A stretch of DNA of 12,928 nucleotides, from contig JBCCEV010000123.1 of the NCBI GenBank assembly GCA_039030125.1, positions 1 through 12,928 on the forward strand, given 5' to 3'. The notes below the pieces were generated by a model. The model had not been told where the DNA came from, searched no databases, and saw nothing but the letters and a program-made list of their open reading frames with translations. Made by a program: the position numbers and the translations under genes. The stretch comes from JBCCEV01 sp039030125 (GTDB taxonomy: Bacteria > Pseudomonadota > Gammaproteobacteria > Ga0077536). Of this stretch, positions 6,154-12,928 are shown piece after piece. The stretch's first letter is position 1. Each line of letters opens with the position of its first letter.

Positions 6154-7617
6154 ATGGCAAGAAACCTCCTTGCGCGGGAGCTGTCCATTCTCGGCGGACC
6201 CATCCTCGCCGTAATTGCCTATAACCTGCTACCGGAAGCACCGGCGGGTGTGCCACGCCCAGAGCTGGCGCAGATGACGCTCGCCATGACCGTTTGGATG
6301 GGGTGGTGGTGGCTGACGGAAGCGATCCCGGTGGCGGCCACGGCCTTGCTGCCGTTAAGTCTCTTCCCGGTGTTCGGGATCGGTGAGCTTAAGGCGATCG
6401 CGCAGGCGTACGCTCATCCCCTCATATTTCTCTTCCTCGGCGGATTTGTCATTGCCATTGCGATAGCGAAGACGGGCCTTCATCGTTTTGTTGCCTATCA
6501 AATTCTGCGACTACCCACCCGGGATGTTCGTGACGTCGTGGGCTTGATGATGCTGGTGACGGCGGCGGCGAGTATGTGGGTTTCCAATACCGCCGCTACC
6601 ATCATGATGCTGCCCATTGCTTTAAGTCTCTGCAATGCTTGCGATGAGTTGATGGGCGCTGAGGCGGCGCGTTTTACATCGTGTGCGATGCTTTGTGTTG
6701 CCTATGGTGCGACCATTGGGGGGCTGGGTACCCTCATCGGATCGCCGCCTAATCTGTTTATCGCAAGCTATTTGGAAGACCATCTGGAGATTCAGATCTC
6801 CTTTGCGAAGTGGATGGTCCTGAGCGCGCCGCTCATCGCCATGCTCCTGCCCATTGCCTGGTATCTGCTGACTAGACCCTTATTTCAGATCCCTGCCAAA
6901 GTGGTCGAGGCACGGGCGGTTTTCGGCAACGATGCGCCACACTGGCGCGATTTGCCGGCCGGGGCGTCGACCACGGTGGTGGTGTTCGTGGCCACGGCCT
7001 TGTGTTGGGTATTGCGGCCGAATTTACAAAGCCTGGAGGTGATGGGAGCGCGCCCATTCGCGCATCTCACCGACGCCGGGATTTCGATTACCGCGGCGCT
7101 GGCACTGTTTGTATTTCCGATCTCGGCCAAGGCTCCCAACAAAGTGCTCTGCTGGGATGATTTATCAAGTTTGCCGTGGGGAACGCTGCTGCTGTTCGGT
7201 GGCGGCCTCGCGCTGGCCGCCACCATTTCGAACAACGGCGCCGACGATTATTTGGGCCTATGGGGTGCCGGTTTGGCCGGGGCGCCGATGTTTGCGGTGC
7301 TGTTAGTGGTGATTGTTTTGGTCGTTGTTCTGACCGAACTCACCAGTAACACCGCCACAACAGCGGCCTTAGCCCCGATTTTGGTCGGTATGGCGGTCGT
7401 GATCGGATTGCAACCGGCGCCACTGGGGATCTCTGTCGCATTTGCCGCGAGCTGTGCGTTCATGTTGCCGGTTGCGACGCCTCCGAACGCGGTTATGTAC
7501 GGGACGGGTAAAATACCATTGGCCGACATGCGCTACGCCGGGACGTGGATGAACGCGGTCGCCGTGATCCTGGTGGCGGGCGTTGCCCTCCTTTGGATCC
7601 CCTACGTGATGAGGTGA
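6154..7617 (+). CDS. SLC13/DASS-family sodium-coupled dicarboxylate transporter
   Basis: Inner-membrane secondary transporter of the divalent anion:Na+ symporter family (VcINDY/SLC13 type), which usually imports C4-dicarboxylates or citrate with sodium. The 487-residue length fits. The two inverted-repeat SNT motifs that bind sodium and substrate carboxylates are present: S144-N145-T146 in WVSNTAATIMMLP, and S398-N399-T400 in ELTSNTATTAALAP. Each is followed by its re-entrant loop partner, GTLIGSPPN at 192-200 and VATPPNAVMYG at 440-450. The N-terminal GWWWLTEAIPVAATAL at 50-65 is also typical. ATG 6154 is the natural start, with only a weak GGGG upstream. The stop is embedded in the start region of hrpA, and its last codons supply the GAGGTGA ribosome site for that gene. 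Which anion it carries cannot be told from sequence. Confidence 0.92.
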   Translation: MARNLLARELSILGGPILAVIAYNLLPEAPAGVPRPELAQMTLAMTVWMGWWWLTEAIPVAATALLPLSLFPVFGIGELKAIAQAYAHPLIFLFLGGFVIAIAIAKTGLHRFVAYQILRLPTRDVRDVVGLMMLVTAAASMWVSNTAATIMMLPIALSLCNACDELMGAEAARFTSCAMLCVAYGATIGGLGTLIGSPPNLFIASYLEDHLEIQISFAKWMVLSAPLIAMLLPIAWYLLTRPLFQIPAKVVEARAVFGNDAPHWRDLPAGASTTVVVFVATALCWVLRPNLQSLEVMGARPFAHLTDAGISITAALALFVFPISAKAPNKVLCWDDLSSLPWGTLLLFGGGLALAATISNNGADDYLGLWGAGLAGAPMFAVLLVVIVLVVVLTELTSNTATTAALAPILVGMAVVIGLQPAPLGISVAFAASCAFMLPVATPPNAVMYGTGKIPLADMRYAGTWMNAVAVILVAGVALLWIPYVMR

Positions 7618-7622
7618 AGCGC

Positions 7623-10600
7623 GTGGCAAGGGATCTCGACAATGGGCGTTTTCTCGCCGAGCTTGACGAATTATCAAACGCGCTTGAGCACGCGATGCTG
7701 CGCGAGCGATATGTCTTACCGAAGCAGCTCGCCCGACTGCGACGTTCGACGCTGGGTCAGGCTGAAAAACAGCAGCGCTTAACCGCGTTGCGACAGCGGG
7801 TTGGCCGCTCACGCGAGCTGGTCGCGGCGCGCCTGGCACACGAGTTTCGTATCAGCTATCCGCGCGATCTTCCTATTGCGCAGTCTGTTGACGAATTGCG
7901 CGCCTGTATCGAGCGCCATCAAGTTGTGGTCATCGTTGGCGCCACCGGCTCCGGCAAATCGACACAACTACCGAAGCTTTGTCTTGAATTAGGTCGCGGT
8001 ATCCACGGGCGGATCGGACACACCCAACCCCGCCGAATCGCGGCGCGCGGGATTGCGGCGCGGTTGAGCCAGGAGCTGCAGGCTGATGCGGGCGAGCTGG
8101 TGGGCTACAAAATCCGCTTTGACGACCGTGTCAGTGAGCGCACGCGGGTAAAGCTTATGTCTGATGGGATCTTGCTCCAAGAACTGACCAGCGATCGCCT
8201 CCTGCTCGAGTACGACACCATCATCGTTGATGAGGTGCATGAGCGCTCCCTTAATATTGATTTGATTCTCGGATACCTGAAAAAGATCCTGACGAAGCGC
8301 CCAGATCTGCGCGTGCTGCTGACCTCGGCGACGATTGATGCGGCAAAGCTGGCCGCGCACTTTTCGAATGCACCAATTTTAGAAATCCCCGGCAAGCAGT
8401 TTCCAGTTGCGATCCACTACGAAGACGATCGATTTCCCGATGATGAGCGGGAGCGCAGCGTAGTGCGGCGGCTGTCCCGGGCGGTGAAGCACCTCCTCGG
8501 CGAAGGGGCGGGGGACGTTTTGATCTTTCTACCCGGTGAGCGCGAGATATTCGAGGCGCTGGATCTGCTTCGCCGCAAACTTGGCACCTCGGTGTCACTG
8601 TTCCCGCTTTACGGCAGGTTGACCGCAAGTGCCCAGGCGCGTCTGTTCGAAAAGTCCGCGACCGGCGTGCCTCGCGTGATACTGGCGACGAATATCGCCG
8701 AGACATCGATCACCCTGCCAGATATTCGTTACGTTATCGATTCTGGCTTGGCGAGGATCAGGCGTTACAACCCGCGCCGTAAATTGCAGCAGCTACCGGT
8801 GGAATCAATTTCCAAGGCCAGCGCCGCGCAGCGGGCAGGGCGCTGTGGGCGCGTTGGTCCGGGGATCTGCTTTCGGATGTACAGCGAGCGGGAATTCCTG
8901 CGGTGGCCGGCGCAAACACCGCCCGAGATTGAACGCACCAATCTTGCGGGTCTTGTGCTCCGGCTTAAGATGCTCGGCCTCGGCGAGGTCGAAAAATTCC
9001 CCTTCCTCGATTCGCCCAACAGCCGATTTATTAAAGACGGGCGGCATCTGCTCCAGGAGCTGAACGCACTCGACCAGGACGGCGAGCTGACAGCGGTTGG
9101 CCGGCAAATGGCGCGCTTCCCAGTCGAGCCGCGTCTGGCGCGTTTGCTCAGTGCCGGTGCGGCATTGGATTGTTTGTCGGAGTGTCTAATTATCGCCAGC
9201 GGCTTGAGTATTCGTGATCCTCGCGAACGACCGCCGAAGGCGAAACAACGAGCGAGCCAAGCGCATCATCGCTTTACCGATAAACGTTCCGATTTCGGTT
9301 GGTTTCTCAATGCTTGGCCGGTCTGCCTTGAGGCGCTTGCCAAGGGCGATAAGCAGGCGGCGGATTTCTGCCGGCGCCATTTTCTCTCGTTGCAAAGAGT
9401 TCGGGAGTGGCGCGATGTTCATCGCCAGTTACGGCACTTTGCGCGTGACGCCGGTTTGAAAAACAATCGCACGAAAGGCACCTATAAGGCGCTACATCAG
9501 GCGATCATCGCAAGTTTTCTATCGCAAATTGGACGCTGGGACGGCGACGTTTACCAAGCTTGCCGCCATACCAGTTTCATTGCCCATCCGAACTCGGTCA
9601 TGGCGAAACGATCGGCTCGCTGGGTGGTCGCCGCCGAAGTTGTCGAAACCGGCCAGCGCTACGCGAGGTACTGCGCGCGCATTGATCCACGATGGATTGA
9701 AAATGTCGCGAAGGATGTGATTCGCTATGACTATGTCGCGCCGAGTTGGGACCAAAAACACGGGCGCACCGAGGCTTTTGCGGAGCGTCGCCTTTACGGG
9801 TTGATTCTCGGCGAAGCCCGGCGGGTTCCCTATGATCCCATCGACCGTGAAGCCTCGCGGCGGATCTTCATCGACGAAGCCCTACTCGACGGCGCTATTG
9901 GTCAACCTCTGGATTTCCTAGAGCACAATCAGGGCGTAATTGCCGCTATCAGCGTGTTGGAAGCTAAAGCAAGACGGCGCGATATCCTGGCCTCACGGAG
10001 CACGTTACATGCCTTCTATGCGGCCCGGCTGCCCGAGCACGTCAGCACTCGTCGGGCGTTGTTGCGCTGGTTAAATGAAGAACCCGCCCGCCACGACATG
10101 CTTAAAATGACGACCGGTAACGCGACGGAAATCGGCATCGAATCGGTCCGCGAATACTTGTTCCCCGATACGCTCGAAGTAGCGGGCAGCGCGCTTAGCT
10201 TGCATTATGTGTTCGCGCCGGACGCCGACGATGACGGTCTTACGATAGACATCCCAACGGTGCTGTTGCCACGGATCGACGAAGCGGCCTTTGATCGCCT
10301 CGTGCCTGGTTTTCTACAGGAAAAGATCACGGCTATGTTGCGTGGCTTGCCGAAAACGCTTCGCCGTCAAATTTCGCCCTTGAATGAGTACGCGATGGCG
10401 TGTGTCGAGGCGGTCGAGGAATATTCGGGAGCTCTAAGCGAAGCTTTGGCATTGGCTTTGAACCGCATGTTGGGTCTCGATCTCAATGCCACGGATTTTT
10501 CGCCGCAATTACCACCCCACCTGCGGATGCGCTTTCGGGTTATCGGCGGTGATGGGCAAGTACTGGCGACCGGGCGGAATTTTGATGCCCTGGCGGAGCG

Positions 10601-11507
10601 TTTGTTGGAAAAAAGTCTTCCCGCCCAGCGGGAAATTAAGTGGCCGGTGCCTGCCACGCGTTCGCGCAAATGGGAATTCGGCGAGCTCGCCGAGCACGTT
10701 TACGGGGATTGGCATGGCGTAGCAATTCGCGGCTACCCGGGGCTAGCACTGGTGGACGGTGGGGTCGAGGTAGCGGTATTCGCCAAGCGCGAAACTCGGC
10801 AACGCGCCCATTTCGAGGCGGTTTTGGAACTCGTGATCAACGCGTGCACCAGTGAACGGCGCGCGTTGACGCAATATCTCAACGAACGTCAGTTGCCGCT
10901 CCATGCGCTCAAGATCGGGTTTCGTCGTGACATCGTGCTCGCTATTACGCAACGAATTGCAAAACGCGTGATCCGTGACAATGGCGTGCCCGAGCGTCCC
11001 GGCGAATACGACGAATTGGTCGCCTCCTTGAAAGCGGTCCTCTACGCAAACGGGGTTGCCACCGGTGAGCGGCTTGTTGAGTTCTACCAGGCGGGCGCGC
11101 GGATCGGTGAGCAGCTTAAAGCGCTTGGCGGGAATGTCCCTCGTGCTTGCCGAGAAGATTTAAACGCGCAGCTTGAATTGCTGAGCAAACAGCGTTTTAT
11201 TGTTGATGCCCCCGAGGTCCTGGTCGATGAATATCGCCGGTATTTCAAAGCACTCGAGATCCGGCTGCGCCGCCTCGACGAAGCGCCGGCCAAAGATCTG
11301 GCCAAAGTCGATGTGATTAAACCGCTGCGTGAGCGAGTGAATTCTTTGTTCGCCGATCAAACGGTGGCAGAGGGTTTGGGGTTCGAAATGCTGCTCGAAC
11401 TTGAGGAAGTGCGGGTGCAGTTGTTTGCCCCCGAGATCGGCATGAAACGTAAAATTTCACCAACTCGACTCGCCGCGCGCCTAGACGAGATTGCAACCCG
11501 TGGCTGA
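7623..11507 (+). CDS. hrpA: ATP-dependent RNA helicase HrpA
   Basis: HrpA is a cytoplasmic DEAH-family 3'-5' RNA helicase. In E. coli it processes some fimbrial mRNAs and has been linked to splitting of stalled or collided ribosomes. Helicase motifs, counted from GTG 7623: Walker A GATGSGKST 106-114, TQPRR 134-138, box II DEVH 203-206 (DEAH with A to V), SAT 235-237, TNIAETSIT 356-364 and QRAGRCGR 403-410. The HA2/winged-helix region follows from about 470, then an OB-fold, then the long HrpA-specific C-terminal region (DUF3418) to the end. At 1294 residues it equals the E. coli length. The frame is open back to 7545, but GTG 7623 is chosen because GAGGTGA lies 5 nt before it and the length then fits. 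GTG 7614, overlapping the SLC13 stop, is an alternative. The gene is packed between two transporter genes and overlaps the next start by 8 nt, so it is probably in an operon with them. Confidence 0.95.
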   Translation: MARDLDNGRFLAELDELSNALEHAMLRERYVLPKQLARLRRSTLGQAEKQQRLTALRQRVGRSRELVAARLAHEFRISYPRDLPIAQSVDELRACIERHQVVVIVGATGSGKSTQLPKLCLELGRGIHGRIGHTQPRRIAARGIAARLSQELQADAGELVGYKIRFDDRVSERTRVKLMSDGILLQELTSDRLLLEYDTIIVDEVHERSLNIDLILGYLKKILTKRPDLRVLLTSATIDAAKLAAHFSNAPILEIPGKQFPVAIHYEDDRFPDDERERSVVRRLSRAVKHLLGEGAGDVLIFLPGEREIFEALDLLRRKLGTSVSLFPLYGRLTASAQARLFEKSATGVPRVILATNIAETSITLPDIRYVIDSGLARIRRYNPRRKLQQLPVESISKASAAQRAGRCGRVGPGICFRMYSEREFLRWPAQTPPEIERTNLAGLVLRLKMLGLGEVEKFPFLDSPNSRFIKDGRHLLQELNALDQDGELTAVGRQMARFPVEPRLARLLSAGAALDCLSECLIIASGLSIRDPRERPPKAKQRASQAHHRFTDKRSDFGWFLNAWPVCLEALAKGDKQAADFCRRHFLSLQRVREWRDVHRQLRHFARDAGLKNNRTKGTYKALHQAIIASFLSQIGRWDGDVYQACRHTSFIAHPNSVMAKRSARWVVAAEVVETGQRYARYCARIDPRWIENVAKDVIRYDYVAPSWDQKHGRTEAFAERRLYGLILGEARRVPYDPIDREASRRIFIDEALLDGAIGQPLDFLEHNQGVIAAISVLEAKARRRDILASRSTLHAFYAARLPEHVSTRRALLRWLNEEPARHDMLKMTTGNATEIGIESVREYLFPDTLEVAGSALSLHYVFAPDADDDGLTIDIPTVLLPRIDEAAFDRLVPGFLQEKITAMLRGLPKTLRRQISPLNEYAMACVEAVEEYSGALSEALALALNRMLGLDLNATDFSPQLPPHLRMRFRVIGGDGQVLATGRNFDALAERLLEKSLPAQREIKWPVPATRSRKWEFGELAEHVYGDWHGVAIRGYPGLALVDGGVEVAVFAKRETRQRAHFEAVLELVINACTSERRALTQYLNERQLPLHALKIGFRRDIVLAITQRIAKRVIRDNGVPERPGEYDELVASLKAVLYANGVATGERLVEFYQAGARIGEQLKALGGNVPRACREDLNAQLELLSKQRFIVDAPEVLVDEYRRYFKALEIRLRRLDEAPAKDLAKVDVIKPLRERVNSLFADQTVAEGLGFEMLLELEEVRVQLFAPEIGMKRKISPTRLAARLDEIATRG

Positions 11508-12669
11508 AAGCACTGCGGTCTTCGCGATCTTCTTGATTTTTACCGGGGCTGCGGTGTTGGCGACATTCGCCTTGATGGCGCGCCAGGCCATGATCGTGGC
11601 CTATATTGTTGTCGGCTTTCTGCTCGGGCCTGCTGGATTTGGCTGGGTCCACGACGAAGGCTGGCTGGCCGAAGTATCGTCTATTGGGATCATGTTTTTG
11701 CTCTACCTGTTAGGGCTTAACATGTTGCCAAGTCGGTTGTGGCAGATGCTCTCCGAAGCCCTTGGGGTGACACTGATCAGTTGCCTGGCGTTCGCTGTTG
11801 TCGGTGCCGTGATAGCTGCCATTTTTGGCTTTGGCCTCACCGAGGCGTTGTTGATTGGCGGCTGTACAATGTTCTCCAGCACCATCATCGGCCTCAAATT
11901 GCTGCCCACCACCACCTTGCATCATAAGCACACCGGGCAAATGATGATCAGCGTGCTGCTATTGCAAGACCTGATCGCAATCATCTTCTTGTTGGTCGTG
12001 CAGGGTTATGGAGAGGGGAGTAGCCCACTGAGCGGCATCGCGCGCGAGATGGTCGCCTTACCCGTCGTTGTCGGGGTCGCCTTGGTTGCCGAAAAGTACG
12101 TCATGGAGCCCTTGATCGCGCGTTTCGATCAAATCCACGAATACGTTTTTCTGCTGGTCATTGCCTGGTGCCTCGCGATCGCGGAGGGCGCGAGTGCGCT
12201 CGGCCTTTCGCACGAAATCGGTGCATTTATCGCCGGTGTCGCCCTTGCCGATTGCCCGGTGTCGGCTTTCATTTCGGAGAGCCTGAAGCCGCTGAGAGAT
12301 TTTTTCCTGGTGTTGTTCTTTTTCTCGCTCGGCGCAAGTTTTGACACGGGCTACTTGCTTCCGACGATAATGCCCGCCATCGCGTTGTCGGTCGGTTTAA
12401 TGCTCGCTAAACCATTCGTCTTTCAATGGCTGTTCGTACACGCTGGCGAACGCCGTCGCCAGTCCTTCGAGGTCGGGGTGCGGCTTGGGCAACTCAGCGA
12501 GTTCAGTCTGTTGATCGCTTTCCTCGCCATGCAGACGGGGCTATTCGCCACTCGCTCAGCGTATGTCGTTCAGCTCGCTGTGATGATCACTTTTGTTGTC
12601 TCTAGCTATCTCATCGTGATGAGGTATCCAACCCCGATCGCTGTGCGTGATAGTTTACGGCGGGACTAG
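11500..12669 (+). CDS. CPA2-family monovalent cation:proton antiporter (KefB/NapA-like membrane domain only)
   Basis: A 389-residue polytopic inner-membrane protein with about 12-13 spans and the marks of the CPA2 family: FLLGPAGFG 40-48, MFSSTIIGLKLLP 124-136, the unwound-helix motif LLLQDLIAI 153-161 with the ion-binding aspartate D157, EIGAFIAGVALAD 239-251, a buried lysine K304, and GQLSEFSLL 330-338. Such proteins exchange K+ or Na+ for protons. The Q-D pair (not D-D) resembles KefB/KefC. Unlike KefB/KefC there is no C-terminal RCK/TrkA-N nucleotide- or glutathione-binding domain; the chain ends soon after the last span. I take GTG 11500 as start, overlapping the hrpA stop by 8 nt; TTG 11491 is the other choice. 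Translational coupling to hrpA is likely. Ion specificity is unknown. Confidence 0.9.
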   Translation: MAESTAVFAIFLIFTGAAVLATFALMARQAMIVAYIVVGFLLGPAGFGWVHDEGWLAEVSSIGIMFLLYLLGLNMLPSRLWQMLSEALGVTLISCLAFAVVGAVIAAIFGFGLTEALLIGGCTMFSSTIIGLKLLPTTTLHHKHTGQMMISVLLLQDLIAIIFLLVVQGYGEGSSPLSGIAREMVALPVVVGVALVAEKYVMEPLIARFDQIHEYVFLLVIAWCLAIAEGASALGLSHEIGAFIAGVALADCPVSAFISESLKPLRDFFLVLFFFSLGASFDTGYLLPTIMPAIALSVGLMLAKPFVFQWLFVHAGERRRQSFEVGVRLGQLSEFSLLIAFLAMQTGLFATRSAYVVQLAVMITFVVSSYLIVMRYPTPIAVRDSLRRD

Positions 12670-12687
12670 CAGTGTGGCTCATCGTCA

Positions 12688-12928
12688 ATGAGTAAAGCTT
12701 TGGCATATTTGCAGCGCGCCAGACCCGAGGCGATGGCGGCATATTTTTCGTTTTTGAAAGACAACGGTTCGCGCCTTGATGTCAAAACTCGCGACCTGAT
12801 TTCCGTGATCACCAAAGTGCATGCGCAAACAGAAGCTGGACTACTGCAGTATGCCAAACGTGCCCTTGGCAATGGTTGCAGCAGCGACGAAATTCTGGAC
12901 GCCCTAATGATGGCGTTTCCGGCGCTCG
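12688..12928 (+). CDS. Carboxymuconolactone decarboxylase (CMD/AhpD-like) family protein, 5' part
   Basis: The first 80 residues of a small protein that runs off the window. TRDLISVITKVHAQTEAG (34-51), then YAKRALGNGCSSDEILDALM, match the helical core of the CMD family: a DLI(A/S) helix, a histidine in place of the AhpD active-site cysteine region, and an (A)xxxGxxxDEIxDAL helix. There is no AhpD-type CxxC in the visible part, so peroxidase-partner activity is not supported. Many such proteins have no known reaction. ATG 12688 is the only plausible start, because an in-frame stop, that of the preceding antiporter gene, lies 18 nt upstream. The short gap and shared strand suggest cotranscription with the antiporter gene. 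Confidence 0.75.
   Translation, partial: MSKALAYLQRARPEAMAAYFSFLKDNGSRLDVKTRDLISVITKVHAQTEAGLLQYAKRALGNGCSSDEILDALMMAFPAL

Noticed and set aside
7545..7622. Longer hrpA beginning at ATG 7545
   Set aside because: It would overlap the SLC13 gene by 73 nt. GTG 7623 has a strong ribosome site, and from it the length matches known HrpA.
6394..12182. Three copies of GCGATCGC (6394-6401, 8191-8198, 12175-12182), resembling the cyanobacterial HIP1 octamer
   Set aside because: All lie inside coding sequence. Three is more than a simple composition estimate, but codon preference for GCG/ATC/GCG-type runs may explain it. A genome-wide count would be needed.
12666..12872. Minus-strand frame of 68 residues over the 3' end
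   Set aside because: It lies antisense to the CMD-like gene, whose plus-strand frame matches a known family.

Overview
The window reads as compact chromosomal DNA of a Gammaproteobacterium, possibly one of the marine or sediment lineages. The basis is a full-length HrpA of the ~1300-residue proteobacterial type, an AmpG muropeptide permease, MoaA next to MobA, a stand-alone CYTH protein, and GC-rich, tightly packed genes with frequent GTG starts. The order cannot be fixed from this sequence alone. I see no tRNA, rRNA, CRISPR array, insertion sequence or phage gene.

Left part, minus strand (1-1852). A CYTH-domain triphosphate-tunnel protein is followed by moaA (first step of molybdenum cofactor synthesis) and then by the start of mobA. 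After about 46 codons the MobA similarity stops. The rest of the edge (about 1-129) encodes, in a different reading frame, an internal N-terminal piece of a gamma-butyrobetaine-dioxygenase-like protein. This is a true rearrangement or an assembly chimera.

Second part, plus strand (1919-3669). A short divergent intergenic region leads into ampG (recovery of peptidoglycan fragments). A YfcE-type metallophosphoesterase follows, and its GTG start overlaps the ampG stop by 4 nt.

Third part, minus strand (3681-5943). This is the most unusual locus. A 607-residue protein joins a cytoplasmic PP2C phosphatase, one transmembrane helix and a periplasmic FGE-sulfatase/SUMF1-like domain that lacks the formylglycine-generating cysteines. 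It is followed 22 nt later by a small secreted protein that contains no lysine and about 20 percent arginine. The two may form a transmembrane signalling pair. This is inference.

Right part, plus strand (6154-12928). An SLC13/DASS dicarboxylate:sodium-type transporter, the RNA helicase HrpA, a CPA2 cation:proton antiporter without a nucleotide-binding domain, and the start of a carboxymuconolactone-decarboxylase-like protein sit head to tail. The first three overlap or abut and the last has an 18-nt gap, so they probably form one transcription unit starting in the 210-nt divergent region 5944-6153. No intergenic stretch exceeds 300 bases.
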